Counted from the stretch's first letter, positions 52,030 through 63,290 are shown. The stretch is 64,000 bases of DNA from Microcebus murinus (GCF_040939455.1 NC_134113.1:12138501-12202500), one strand, 5' to 3'. The notes: generated by a model from the letters alone, not told the origin. Translations and numbers: made by a program.

Positions 52030-53215
52030 TGTGGGCAAAGGATTGGAGGGGGCTGGGCCCCCGGTGGCCAGGGGTTGGGGGCTGGGTCCCAGGTGGCCAG
52101 GGGTTGGGGGCTGGGTCCCCGGTGGCCAGGGGTTGGGAGCTGGGTCCCAGGTGGGCAGGGATTGGGAGCTGGGCCCCGGGGTGGGCAGGGGTTGGGAGCC
52201 TGGACCCGCGTGGACAAGGGTTGGGAACTGGGCCCCAGGTGGCTAGGGGTTGGGAGCCGGGCCCTAGGGTGGGCAGGGGTTGGGAGTCGGGCCCCAGGGT
52301 GGGCAGGGGTTGGGAGCTGGGCCCCAGGGTGGGCAGGGGTTGGGAGCTGGGCCCCAGGGCAGGCAGGTGTTGAGGGCTGGGCCCCAGGGTGGGCAGGGGT
52401 TGGGAGCTGGGCCCCTGGGTGGGCAGGGGTTGGGAGCTGGGCCCCTGGGTGGGCAGGGGTTGGGAGCTGGGCCCCACGTGGGCAGGGGTTGGGAGCTAGG
52501 CCCAAGGGTGGGCAGGGGTTGGGAGCAGGGCCCCACATGGGCAGGGGTTGGGAGCTAGGCCCAAGGGTGGGCAGGGGTTGGGAGCAGGGCCCCACATGGG
52601 CAGGGGTTGGGAGCTAGGCCCAAGGGTGGGCAGGGGTTGGGAGCTAGGCCCCAGGGCAGGCAGGTGTTGAGGGCTGGGCCCCAGGGTGGGTAGGGGTAGG
52701 GGTTGGGACCTGGGCCCCAGGTGGGCAGGGGTTGGGAGCTAGGCCCTAGGGCAGGCAGGTGTTGAGGGCTGGGCCCCAGGGTGGGTAGGGGTTGGGAGCT
52801 GGGCCCCAGGTGGGCAGGGGTTGGGAGCTGGGCTCCAGGGTGGGCAGGGGTTGGGAGTTGGGCCCCTGGGTGGGCAGGGGTTGGGAGCTGGGCCCCACGT
52901 GGGCAGGGGTTGGGAGCTGGGCCCAAGGTCGGGCCGGGGTTGGGAGCTGGGCCCCACATGGGCAGGGGTTGGGAGCTAGGCCCAAGGGTGGGCTGGGGTT
53001 GGGAGCTGGGCCCCATATGGGCAGGGGTTGGGAGCTAGGTCCAAGGGTGGGCAGGGGTTGGGAGCTAGGCCCCAGGGCAGGCAGGTGTTGAGGGCTGGGC
53101 CCCAGGGTGGGTATGGGTTGGGACCTGGGCCCCACGTGGGCAGGGGTTGGGAGCTGGGCCCCGGGTTGGGCAGGGGTTGGGAGATTGCCCCTCCTGGTGG
53201 GCAGTGCTTGGGCAT
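52030..53215. repeat. G-rich VNTR minisatellite, ~30-bp unit, ~39 copies
   Basis: Head-to-tail units of 29-31 bp: (G)GTGGGCAGGGG, TTGGGAGCTGGG, CCCCAG. I count about 39. Most units have four G-runs (3, 4, 3, 3) separated by 2, 2 and 4 bases, a canonical intramolecular G-quadruplex motif. A variant with CAGGTGTTGAGGGCTGGG recurs at about 52363, 52660, 52757 and 53078, and the pair ending AGCAGGGCCCCACATGG / AGCTAGGCCCAAGG repeats as a block, showing block duplication. The array starts about 1 kb beyond the RASD2 poly(A) site. Long open frames in it (up to 297 codons) come from the stop-free unit. Confidence 0.97.
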
Positions 53216-53454
53216 TCCCCAGCCCCACACCCTGGTCTCGCTGCCACCGCAGCCTGGCCCTCTGCTCTGTGACTGCCCGAGCAGGATTGGGAGCTCCCAA
53301 CGGGCTGGGACCTGGCTCTGCATCTCTCTGGACCTCCGTCTGCAGCTGGCCCCTCCTCGTGCTCTGTGGCATTTGCTGACCAGAACAAACTGTCTCCATC
53401 TCCCAGATGCAAACCCTTCCCTCACCCACGTGGAGGTCAGCCAGCCTTGATTTC

Positions 53455-53560
53455 CAGCCCCGACCTGCCACTTGACTGGTGGGGCCGCCCTGGACAAGAC
53501 ACTGAGCTCTCTGGGCCTGAATCCTCATTGCAAAACAGGGTGACTGTGAGTAGGCTTCCC
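53455..53560 (+). repeat. MIR SINE fragment
   Basis: 'gccctggacaagacactgagctctctgggcctgaatcctcattgcaaaacagggtgac'. Confidence 0.7.
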
Positions 53561-53839
53561 ATAGCGCTGGGTGACAGGACGGCAGAGGTGCAACTTGCAA
53601 AGCACGCATCCCTCCCCTGCCCTCTGCCCAGGGGCGCATGCAACATCGTTCGGGGTCCAGTGTTCCTCCCTCGGCCTTCCCTTGCTGTCTCCACCCTCAT
53701 CCCGTCCACTTCCCAGGAGGCTCCCGCCGTGTCCCCACTGAGTACCGCCCACAAAGTTGCCCAGCGTGTCCCCACACACAGACTTGGGCAGTGTCCTGCC
53801 CCAGGACTGACAGTCCAGGTGAGGCTGCCCACTGCAGGC

Positions 53840-54003
53840 ATTTGGGGCCAGGTAATTCTTAGTTGTGGGCCACCTGGGTGTTGGGGTGCTGAACACATCC
53901 CTGGCCGCTACCCACCCAACGCGTCCCGGCTCTGCCCGGACAGTCAAAGCTGTCTCCAGACATTGCCCAATGTCCCCCAGGGGCAAAACCACTGTTCTCC
54001 AGG
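53840..54003. mobile_element. hAT-Charlie-type MITE
   Basis: 'taattcttagttgtgggccacctgggtg', 'acatccctggccgctacccacccaacgcgtcccggc' and 'ctgtctccagacattgcccaatgtcccccaggggcaaaaccactg' in consensus order. Confidence 0.85.
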
Positions 54004-54280
54004 AAACGGCAAGAACTGGGGCCTGTCCTCCGAAGGGACCAGGATGACTCAGGACACACCCCCCGAGGGCCCAGGGCTGAGGGAGGACATGACCTCCCGT
54101 GTCGGGCTCCTGTCCCTCCCCCTAGTTAAACCTGGAGAGGGACTGGGGCTGAGCCGCAGGGCGCGGGGCCAGGCAGGTGTCTTGCGGAGGGAAGGCAGCT
54201 TTGGCTGGGGAAGACGCACACTTCCTCTCCAAGTGCAGAAAACACACATGGTCAAGGACACAGCTTTGTAACAAACCCAC

Positions 54281-54286
54281 TTTATT
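54281..54286 (-). terminator. RASD2: RASD2 poly(A) signal
   Basis: TTTATT on + is AATAAA on -. It is the first canonical signal downstream of the RASD2 stop; cleavage is expected near 54262. The resulting 3' UTR of about 1.8 kb is compatible with what I recall of human RASD2. Confidence 0.7.
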
Positions 54287-54639
54287 TGACAGTGCACACG
54301 GAGACCCAGGGCAGGGGCTGTGGCCTGGTGGGGCCAGCCACACACCTGCGTGGCCGAGGTGCCTGGTCTGGTGTGCTCAGAGGGCTCGGCGGGGGGGAGG
54401 GGACAAGGCGAGGTCAGAGCTGCTGCCTCGAGCACAGACACACACGGGGCCGGGGCTGGGTGCAGGTGTTGGTGTGCAGAGCTGGGCCGGGGCGTGTGCG
54501 CATCTGTGTGTGTGCATGTATGTACATGGGCGCGCTGTACACAGTATCTACAGGAACCCTCACAGCTGACCTAGGGAGAGGGTCGGGGATTAGACACCAT
54601 CAGAAGAGGGGCACACACCATGGAGTGCACCGAACGCCC

Positions 54640-54775
54640 AGAGCGGGTCTGTTCTGCCACTCAAGGACTTGCTGTGTGGCCTGGGGCAAGTTACTTACCC
54701 TCCCCGGGCCTCAGAGAGACTCACTAGATGATCACTAAGGTTCCCTCTGGCCCTACCCGTCAATATTTTTAAGGA
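54640..54775 (+). repeat. MIR SINE within RASD2 3' UTR (antisense)
   Basis: 'gttctgccactcaaggacttgctgtgtggcctggggcaagttacttaccctccccgggcctcag'. Confidence 0.85.
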
Positions 54776-54999
54776 CATTAAAATACAAAATATATTTGTT
54801 AAGAGCTGTGACAAGGGCCTTTGGTTTACAGGTTCGAAGCCCACCACGCCTGAGTCCAGGGCGGTATCCGGCACAGCCCAACCCGGGCCACAAGGGAAAG
54901 ACCCCCTAGGAGCTTGCTGCCGGACCCCTCGCAGCTCAGCTCTGGCCCCTGCCAACCGCTGCGAGTGCCGAAGGTGGGGGGGCAGAGGCCAGGGCTGGG

Positions 55000-55060
55000 G
55001 ACCCTCTTGGTTTCCTAGCACACAGTGGACCCAGCACCCAGTAGGTGCTCAATAAATGCT
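55000..55060 (+). repeat. L2 LINE 3' end within RASD2 3' UTR (antisense)
   Basis: 'cacacagtggacccagcacccagtaggtgctcaataaatgcttgagg'. Confidence 0.75.
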
Positions 55061-56055
55061 TGAGGAACAAGCATGGGAGAAGATGGCCTAGTTCTAGGCG
55101 GAGCTCTGCCCTGAACTAGCTAGGGCACAGCGGTGGGGCCTGGGACATGTCGCTTTCCCTCGAGTGTCAGCTGTCCCCTGTGAAATGGGGGTACGGCGGA
55201 GAAGCCGCCGGCCTGCCCGCTCCCACGCGTGTGCAAGTGTCTGTAAACTGTGGAGCTCGGCACAGAGGCCAGTGTCTAGCTGCAGGCAGGCCGAGGGCGC
55301 CCCGTCTGGGCGTGGGAGGGAGGGGTCCCCGGCAGAGGCAGTGGGCCTGGACTGGGGGGCCAGCCCAGGAGGGGAGACGAGGCTCGCACAGCACGATGCT
55401 CCCGTGTCTACGGGTACACACGCGTGACAGCGGCTGCAACAACCAAGCACACACAGCATCACAGGGAGGGACGGGGAGAGGGGGCTGAGGGGTGAGGTCG
55501 AGATGGGCGTGGTCTAAGCGCATGGCCACGCCCCCTCACACGTGCCCGTGCCAGGGGCGTGGCGACCCGCGCGCATGTGCAGAGGCGGGGGCAGACACGC
55601 TGCGCCAGAGGGCAGGGTTGCAGGAGTGGGAGGGGCTTCGCCAGCTGCCACCCAGACCAGGCCGGGTCTCCCACCACGAGCGCGGAGCCCTCTCCCGCCC
55701 CGTCCGGCTCCCGGCTGTTGCTTTCATCCTGCGACTTGTGCCGGGAGGCTCCGCTGGACGCAGGAGCCCCGTCTGTGTGGCATCGGCGCTTCTTCCACCC
55801 CGCGGGCGGGGAGGCTCCGCGTCGGGCCTCTGCGAAGCTCCTGTCGTCTGGCGAGCCGTCTCGGGTCCTACAGGGAAGCGGACTCGGGGGGAAGCGGTGA
55901 GCAGGCGGGCGAACGTACAGAGGAGAGCGCCGGAGCCTCCGTCTGTGCCAAGGTCCTCGCACAATTGCGCCGCGGGGCCTCGCCGGGGACGTGGGCAGGG
56001 GCATCGGGGCCACCTCCCTCCAGGCCCCACCCAAGCCCCGCCCCAGCGTCCCCGC

Positions 56056-56585
56056 TCACTGGATGGTGCATTTGTCCCTCTCTCGGGCCTGGCCCTCCCG
56101 GAGGACCTTGGCCTTGATGTACTTGAGGTCACTGTTGACGCTGGGGCGGCGGGCGAAGGGCGAGATCATGCCGTAGGCGTCCGCCTCCTTGATGCGGCGC
56201 ATGCAGAAGGGCCGCGGGTGGAAGGCGTCGCCGTACTGCACGGAGATCTTGCGGTGCAGGGCGGGGCTCATCTCGTGCGGCAGCTTGGCCATGCTGAAGA
56301 GCACGTAGAACATCTCGTCCACGTTGGTGTTCTTCTTGGCCGACACCTCGAAGTAGGCGCAGTTCTCGTCCCCCGACACCAGCAGCTCGGCCTCGGTGGT
56401 GGGCACCTGGCGGCACAGCTCACCGTGGTCGTTCTTGTTGCCGCAGATGACCATGGGCAGCTCCGCCGCCTCCTTGGTCTTGTTCTTTAGGCAGGACTTG
56501 ACCTCCAGGATCTGTTTCTGCAGGCGCTTGACCTCGTCGAAGGACTCCCGGTTATCCAGGCTGAACACCAGGATGAAGACGTCGC
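56056..56585 (-). CDS. RASD2: RASD2 coding exon 2 (residues 91-266)
   Basis: 530 nt beginning GCGACGTCTTC (DVF) and ending CACCATCCAGTGA; stop at 56058-56056. Encodes NKND, SAK, the C-terminal extension and the CaaX box. GC- and CpG-rich. Confidence 0.98.
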
Positions 56586-59500
56586 CTGCGGGGAGAGAGC
56601 CCGGGTGGTGAGCGCACGGGCTTGCTCAGACCCACTCGCCCGTCGGCCACAGACCGCCAGTCCTAGCAGCTCACATTCCCTGGCCACTGAGCCCGTCACC
56701 CGGCGTCCCTGACTTGACCCTCGCAGTGACGCTGTGGGGTAGCCGCTGTTACTCTCCCCATTTCCCAGGGCAGGAAACTGAGGCTCAGAGGGGTTGAATC
56801 CCCTGTCCGAGGTCACACAGCTAACCCGTGGCACCGCCTGGTTCAGATACAGCTAACTCATTTCACATGTCCTTGCAGGGCCAGAGAGAGGGCCTGGGTG
56901 GCTCGGGTGGATGTATCAGGATGATGACAGGCACAATTTCCCTGAAGGCAGGGTCCCGCTTGACTTGCTCAAAGCATGGTTTGCATCCTGCCTCTTCCAC
57001 TTACCAGCTACAGGGCCGGGCGCAGTGGCTCAGGCCTGTAATCCTAGCACTTTGGGAGGCCGAGGCAGGAGGATTGCTTGAGGTCAGGAGTTCAAGACCA
57101 CTTACCCGGAGCAGGTCATGCAACTTCTCTAAACCTGTTTCCCCCTCTGTCCTATGCAGGTCAGACACTGCCTGGCGGGATTACTTTGAGGACATGTGAG
57201 ATAAGGAATGGAGCGTGGCGTGTGTTTAGGCACCTGGGTGTCAACAATGAGAACGAGGACCTGTAGGGAGGCAGGCCTTGCTCAGGCGCTCTGGGCCTGT
57301 CGTTCCCTGGACTCCTCATGACACCTCTGTCGGGGAGATCTTATTACCCTGGTGTTCTAGGTGAGTAAACTGGGGCTCAGAGAGGGCAAACAACCTGCCC
57401 AAGATCACACAGCTTAAACGTGGCTAGGCTGAGATTTCAACCGGACGCGGCCGACACCTAGCCCGCGTGCGTGCGGCACGCAGTAGGTACTCTCTGCTTC
57501 TTGAATAAATCGAGGGATGGGTAAGTGAACGCTGGCCGCCGAGGCCCACACTCTCTCCTCCGTGACTCGCTGCGCGCTCAGGACGGGTGCTGAGTCCGAC
57601 TCAGGGACTGACGCGGAGAAGGCGGGGTGGGGGGCGAGGGTGCTGTCTGCGCTGGCGCCTCCATCCCAATTTCCAGATCTTACCACAAGGATCACAATCG
57701 CATTCTGGAAGCACCGTCCTCACTTTTGCTTAAACCTTAATAATCCTGTAGTATAGACACCAGATCCCTGCTTCACAGATGAGGAAACTGAGGCCCAGAG
57801 GAGGCAGCTAGTGGCCCAAGTTCTCAAGAGGACAGTCAAGCAATGCCAGCTCCCGACAGGGTGGCCACCTGCTTCCCCTGGGCCCCAGAGCACCGTGCAC
57901 CCCCCTGCACTGGCACGTGCCCCGCTCAGAACCGTGTCCCCGCCGATACTGTGCTCCAACTGGAGAGCTCTGGAGCGGGGGAGGAGGCCGCCACCCACCG
58001 GTCCCGCCTGCGGGGGCCGCACACGGTGGCTGAATGGATGGATGGGCGGGGACGAGGCCAGTGGCGTGTGGGCCGTCTCGGAAGGCACTAGCAAGCAGCA
58101 TCGGCCTGGCAGCCGTCCTGCCCCGGCTGCCAAATGCCGTCCCGTTGGGCTAATCCTGGGCTCCCGAGGATTCAGTGGCCTTGACATATTCTAATGCTAG
58201 ACTGCGATGCCAAGCTTCGGAGCCGGCCCCCTGGCAGCTGGTGGAATTAATGGCTCTCAGGTTTCCTGCGCAGCAGACCGGGTTGGAAAGCGAGGCACGG
58301 GCTGGTGCGTGAAGCAGCAAGCAGCAGACGATGTGCTCAGAATGCCACACGCACGTAAGAGAGACAGACAAAAATACTCCCCGCCGCCGGGACGCAGAGA
58401 CGAATGCCAATGTGCTCGTGGGGCCCAGAGGAGTCAATGCCAAACTGCCGGGGTGGCCACCCTGGGGAGGGGCCAGGGCCTGGGACTGCGGACGGGGCTG
58501 TTTGCAGGAGGGTGTGTGTGTGTTATTTGTGTAATCAAAAATGAAGGTGGAAAACACACACGTGCTCCCTCTCCACTTCTCTCTCCCTCCCTCTGTCACT
58601 AGTCTTGCTCACATCGGTGGGCACTCAGTCCCCTCCCCGAGGCTGACCTCACAGCCACGCTTTGGGGGGGAGGCTGTGCCCACTGTGTGGCCAGGGAGGC
58701 TGACTCAGATGGGTTAAATGTGCCTCTGGTCACTCATCTAAGCCACCAAGTGGTAAAGTCAGAATTCGAACCCAGGTCAACCCAGGACTATCTACACGCT
58801 CTTTCTCCAAACTACGGTGTGAGGGTGGGGGGTGGGGGTGCTATCTGGGTCAGACGGGCAGTGAGGACAGCCTGGAAGAGAAAGCCGCCTGTCCGGCGTG
58901 CTCCGGCTGGGCATGGCATGGGTTTCCTGGTGTAGAAGTGTCTCGGTTTGGGGGATTGAGAGTTACTTGCTCGCTCCTTCCTTGTCACTGCCTGTGCAGC
59001 CTGTCACAGGCACGCTGTAAAGCTGACTCGAGGTAAGACCAATATTCACCGTGCACTTTTATCTGCTCACCAAGCACTGTACATATATTAACTCATCTAA
59101 CTCTCACATTGACCTTTGAGATGGGTGTTGATGTGATGCCCATTTTGCAGATAAGAAAACTGAAGCACAATGCAATAAAGTCACTTGGCCCAAGGCACAA
59201 AACCAGGAAGCAGCAGAACCAGAACTCAGACCCAGGCAGATGGGTCTCTGGGCCTGCCCTCTTCCCTACACACTGACCTGCCGAAAGCAACGTAAACCAC
59301 AGCACAGCCCACGTCTCTGTGTGCCCCTGAATCCCCACAATCCCTGGCCACCCCACGGCTCCCAACAGGGCTGAGAGGCTATGGGGTCCTGGGCCAGACA
59401 GCACAGACCAGCTGTGGTACCTCCTGGTGCAACTTACTAGCCTCTCTGGGCCCTGGTTTCCTCACTTGTAAAATGGAGGTAAATACCTATCTCCTAGGTT

Positions 59501-60305
59501 AGTTGTGAGCATCCTATAAATACACAGGGCCAGGCCCACAGCCGCTGGCAGGTGTGAATGTGGCGGTCACTGTTGCTGTCACCGGGCCCCTTTCTCTGTG
59601 GCTGACAACTGCCTGGGTCCTGCCCTCACCTCTCTGAGAGGCGGCAAAGGCCTGGGGTGTCAGGAGCCCTGAGCCCTGCTGGGTCACCTCCCAGAGGAGG
59701 AAGGCAGCAGCCTGGACACCATCCCGTTCCCTGAAAAGGAATATCCCCAGTGCATGTTTGTGGCAGTCCCTGGTTGGGAAGGCGGCCCCCGCAGTCCTGA
59801 GTAACCGATCCAGCGTCAAACGGGAAGGGAGGGAAGCCCGGACCCATCACTGGCTTGCGAAGCAGCAATGCCTCTCCGAGCTGCACCGCAACAGGGGCCT
59901 GTGTGCGCCATCGCAGGCGGCGGCTACACAGCGGCCTGCTAGGCGCAGAATGCCAAGCACACGTGCTCCCGCCCCTCCGCAGCCCTGCCTCTGCCCCTGC
60001 CCTACCCGCCCCGGGCCCGGCCCGGGGGCCTCACCTGTGAGGATGGAGAGCCTGCGCATGGCGGGGAAGGGGTGGTTGCCGGAGGTGTCCAGGATGTCGA
60101 GCTGGTACATGTCGCCGCGGATGTTGTACACCTTGCGGTGGAAGTCCTCGATGGTGGGCGTGTACTGGTCCTCGAAGCGGCCGTTGAGGAAGCGGGAGAC
60201 GATGGAGCTCTTGCCCACGCGGGAGGCGCCCAGCACCACCATGCGGTAGGAGTTCTTGGCCGGCACGCTGAACGTGCAGTTCCCGCTCGACAAGGTCTTC
60301 ATCAT
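56056..60305 (-). CDS. RASD2: RASD2 (Rhes) Ras-like GTPase, complement(join(56056..56585,60035..60305))
   Basis: A membrane-associated Ras-family GTPase of the Dexras subgroup, best known from striatal neurons, where Rhes acts in dopamine, PI3K/Akt and mTOR signalling and as a SUMO-E3-like partner of mutant huntingtin (family knowledge). Two exons join to 266 codons plus stop, the family length. Visible motifs: P-loop GASRVGKS 26-33, effector region with Thr51 (TPTIEDF 49-55), DTSGN 73-77 with Asn where Ras has Gln61, NKND 140-143, SAK 172-174, a basic C-terminal extension after about 185, and a farnesylation CaaX box CTIQ 263-266. Of the tandem ATGs the upstream (60305-60303) is used; its context is GAGCCATGA. 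The intron splits Gly91 in phase 1, with donor CACAG|GTGAGG and acceptor CCCCGCAG. The frame is intact. Upstream noncoding exon(s) were not found. Confidence 0.98.
56690..56830 (-). repeat. MIR SINE
   Basis: 'cccatttcccagggcaggaaactgaggctcagaggggttgaatcccctgtccgaggtcacacagctaacc'. Confidence 0.9.
57014..57097 (+). mobile_element. Tailless 84-bp Alu 5' fragment in a MIR
   Basis: Alu left-arm head only (GGCCGGGCGCAGTGGCTCAGG to 'gtcaggagttcaagac'), with no A tail. The flanks share CCACTTACC at 56997-57005 and 57098-57106, extended by an imperfect match to about 17 bp. The surrounding sequence is a split MIR ('tcttccacttaccagctac' | 'ggtcatgcaacttctctaaacctgtttcc'). Confidence 0.85.
57290..57425 (-). 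repeat. MIR SINE
   Basis: 'aactggggctcagagagggcaaacaacctgcccaagatcacacagctt'. Confidence 0.85.
57735..57830 (-). repeat. MIR SINE fragment
   Basis: 'cacagatgaggaaactgaggcccagaggaggcagctagtggcccaag'. Confidence 0.8.
58700..58800 (-). repeat. MIR SINE fragment
   Basis: 'ctaagccaccaagtggtaaagtcagaattcgaacccaggtcaac'. Confidence 0.65.
59040..59260 (-). repeat. MIR SINE
   Basis: 'aagcactgtacatatattaactcatctaactctcacattgacctttgagatgggtg' and 'ttttgcagataagaaaactgaagcacaatg..agtcacttggcccaaggcac'. Confidence 0.9.
59390..59555 (+). repeat. MIR SINE
   Basis: 'tggtgcaacttactagcctctctgggccctggtttcctcacttgtaaaatggaggtaaatacctatctcctaggttagttgtgagc'. Confidence 0.9.
60035..60305 (-). CDS. RASD2: RASD2 coding exon 1 (residues 1-91)
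   Basis: 271 nt from the ATG to the first base of Gly91; carries the P-loop, switch I and DTSG motifs. Confidence 0.97.
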
Positions 60306-60314
60306 GGCTCGGGG
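60306..60314 (-). other. RASD2: RASD2 5' UTR segment and splice acceptor
   Basis: On the minus strand TTCTCCTTGCAG precedes CCCCGAGCC-ATG. So the ATG exon has only 9 nt of 5' UTR after a strong acceptor, and transcription must begin in an upstream exon at higher coordinates. Confidence 0.75.
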
Positions 60315-61919
60315 CTGCAAGGAGAAGCGAGGGAGCCGGGCTCAGCAGGCCCTCGACCCAGCCTGCCGGATGGGCTCTCTCTACAGGGCCTGGGCGTTGT
60401 GCCCACGCATTCGTCCTCGCCCCCTCGTTCCTGCACCTGCCCCTGTGCCCGCCCGCCTGCCTTCCGTCCCCTCGACACCGGCTTGTCCCAGCACAGGACG
60501 GCCGGGCGGACCCCCACTCTGCCGCTGACCGCTGGTCTCGGGCAAGCGGCTTCACCGCGCTAGGAGTCACTTTTCTCATCCATAAAATGAGCCCCACTCA
60601 TAGGGTTGCTGCGAAGGGCTTGGCACATGGTGAGATCTCAAAAATGGCGACTACTGTGAGGACCCGTTTCCGCTGGTTCATCATCCTCACCAACCCTGGC
60701 CTCCGGGAGCCTGTGATCCCAGGATGTGGCACCAGGAGGGCTGCATCCAGACCACGTGCTCCTGCGCCCTGCGTGTGGAGGGCCCCTCCCGCCACGGCCA
60801 CCGCAGCCTCTCCATGTCCCGCCCAGAGGTCGGCACCTCCCAGACCCTAGGAGGTCACCTGCCTCCTGGAGTCCCAGACGCCTGGACTGGAGGATGTGGG
60901 GCAGGGGAATGACTGTCCCACATCCCCCCACCACGCGTGACTCAAGTTTCCCTCACGGCTCCAAGGGTTAATGGTTCTGGGGCAAATCCAGAACCTTCTA
61001 TGGGAGCCTCCTGAAAGAGGCTGAAGTGGGTCCAAGCTCCAAACCTCAAGTGGAGGCAGGCAGACCTCCACGGGCTCCATCACGCCCAGCACAAGGCCAC
61101 TCACAGCCCAGCCCACCCTCCTTTCCTATCTCCGCACCCGCCGGCACGCCCCCTGAGCCCTGACCCGTCTCCCTAGTTACTCTGCTCGTGCCAGCCCCTG
61201 CCCCAGAACACGCCCCTCCTCTATGTCTCGGTCTGGCTCTAACGCCAGCTCCTCTCTGAAGGCCTGATTCTGCCACCCCGGCAGGAGTCCCTCCCCTCTC
61301 CAGAGGAGAGCTTTGCAGCCCCGGAACTGCAGACGGACACAGGCCTGCAGAAATATCACTCCCCTTGGCCTTCAGCAGGCTGCCACAGGTTGTGCAGGTT
61401 GGGCACTGCACAAGGCACCCAGCTGGGTGGGCAAGTGGGGGCTGCATCCCAGGGGAGGGGGTATCTGCTCAGAGGAGGCATCATTTTTCAATTCACACCA
61501 AGGGCTGTATGTGCTGAGACTCAGTCCCCACCCCTGGGTGCCCCAAGTCAGCTGCCTTGAGGGTCTCTTCCATCCACTCCAAAGGCATTCTCCAACTTCA
61601 TACTTTCTACCACGATGCTAAGAGAGTGGGAGATGGCCACTCGAGGTGGAGACCTCCTGTGTGAGAACCTTCTGGCATATGTCCCTGTCTGCTCACCCTG
61701 CCCAACTGCCAGCCCTGTACAATAAGCCAGCTCTCAAAAAGACCCTTTTTTAAAGCCCTGATTGGTAGCATTTGTCAATTTCCATGGCTAAATACTCCCG
61801 CCAGGGCCAATTCCAAGCTACCAGCTGAGCTCAACGAATGAATTGCAAGGAGACCACAGAATCAGCCTGCTCAGCAAAAGCTGACTGCAGCCTGGGGCCA
61901 CGACAACAAGGACCGCCAT

Positions 61920-62200
61920 TACCCAAGCCCACCCTGCGTGCCAAGTACCTGCTAAGAGCGGAAATCAGTAAAGGTGACGTTTTGCAGTTACTAAATGCCA
62001 ACGTGTCCTAAGTGCTGCACACATACTAGCCTACTTCACCCCTTTGTAACCCCCAGAAAGCAAGTGGTATTGACCCCCAATTTACAGATGAGGAAACTGA
62101 GGCATGGAGAGGTTAAATTATTTGCCCACAGTTACATGGCCAGTAACCTGCACAGGAGGGAAGCGACCCCAGGCAGTCTGCCCTGTGCTAGGGACACAGC
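61920..62200 (-). repeat. MIR SINE, near full length
   Basis: 'cctaagtgctgcacacatactagcctacttcacccctttgtaacccccagaaagcaagtgg' then 'ttacagatgaggaaactgaggcatggagaggttaaattatttgcccacagttac'. Confidence 0.92.
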
Positions 62201-62279
62201 ACCTCCCTGTGAGGTGCATTTCACAGACAAGAGCCCTCATGCTCGAGGCTGTGTGTTAATAAGGGAGCCTGGGTGGTAA

Positions 62280-62668
<389 letters not shown>

Positions 62669-62675
62669 AAGCCAT

Positions 62676-62755
62676 TTTTGTATTTATCTCACAGGATTGC
62701 CATGCCATGTACACAGCAGGTGCTCAATAAATGATCCATGAATGAATGAATCAAA
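62676..62755 (+). repeat. L2/MIR 3' end
   Basis: 'tgtacacagcaggtgctcaataaatgatccatgaatgaatgaatc'. Confidence 0.75.
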
Positions 62756-63129
62756 CAGCAAATGGTCTGTCTTTGGGCTCACCCAAAGCCCCCCTCTGGG
62801 ACCTCCTCCCCTCAGCTCAGACCTGCCTGGCTTGCCTGGGGAATGTGCTGAGGAGGACCCTTCCTAGGACACACCTGTGGGTGGCCGTGGACTCAGGCTG
62901 CCAGGCCACCAGGGAGCCCTCTCGGCCTCCATCAGGGTGGGCCTTCAGCGGGGGTGGGGGAAAAGAGGCCCCACCGTGGTGACGGCCCCCTTGCAGGGAG
63001 CCTGAGTCTGCTGGTGGTCACCTGTCTAGACCGAGGAGAGGAAGGAGCTGGCAGCCTCCAGGGACAGTGTCTGTCGCTGTCACTGCCCTGTCCCAGCCTC
63101 CAGCCCAGAGCTCCTGTTACAGGTGAGCT

Positions 63130-63290
63130 GATGCCGGTGGCTGAATGGGCTCTGAGAGTGGGAGAGGAGGCAGGGAGAGGCAGGGAGTCGAGACAGAGAG
63201 AGGAGGCAGGGAACAGAGGCAGAGAGAGGAGGCGAGGAGAGGGAGGGAGTCCGAGAAGGGTGAACAAGGAGAAAAAAGATAGTGGCTTTT
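63130..63290. repeat. Purine-rich GA tract
   Basis: G/A-dominated + strand ('agagagaggaggcagggaacagaggcagagagaggaggcgagg'), with an irregular ~27-bp repeat. Possible triplex former. Confidence 0.75.

Larger units (their letters stand above)
53216..54261. other. Region between VNTR and RASD2 3' end
   Basis: Includes a MIR fragment (53455-53560) and a hAT MITE, listed separately; otherwise unassigned with no gene. Confidence 0.55.
54262..56055 (-). other. RASD2: RASD2 3' UTR (inferred extent)
   Basis: From the base after the stop to the expected cleavage site. It contains MIR sequence at about 54640-54775 and an L2 3' end at about 55000-55060, both antisense to the transcript, and a CpG-rich part next to the coding exon (55500-56055). 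The extent depends on the 54281-54286 signal being used. Confidence 0.65.
56586..60034 (-). other. RASD2: RASD2 intron between coding exons
   Basis: 3449 bp, GT/AG on the minus strand. Contains at least six MIRs and a tailless Alu fragment. The part at 58140-58340 is repeat-free and moderately conserved-looking ('ctggtggaattaatggctctcagg'); no nested gene. Confidence 0.9.

Noticed and set aside
51874..53639. Long frames (up to 297 codons) on both strands over the VNTR
   Set aside because: The repeat unit lacks stop codons in several frames on both strands; the proteins are pure repeat translations.
55492..56490. 332-codon frame on +
   Set aside because: Antisense shadow of the RASD2 exon and its CpG-rich 3' UTR.
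60031..60597. 188-codon frame on - overlapping RASD2
   Set aside because: Wrong frame of the GC-rich first coding exon; the Rhes frame is unambiguous.
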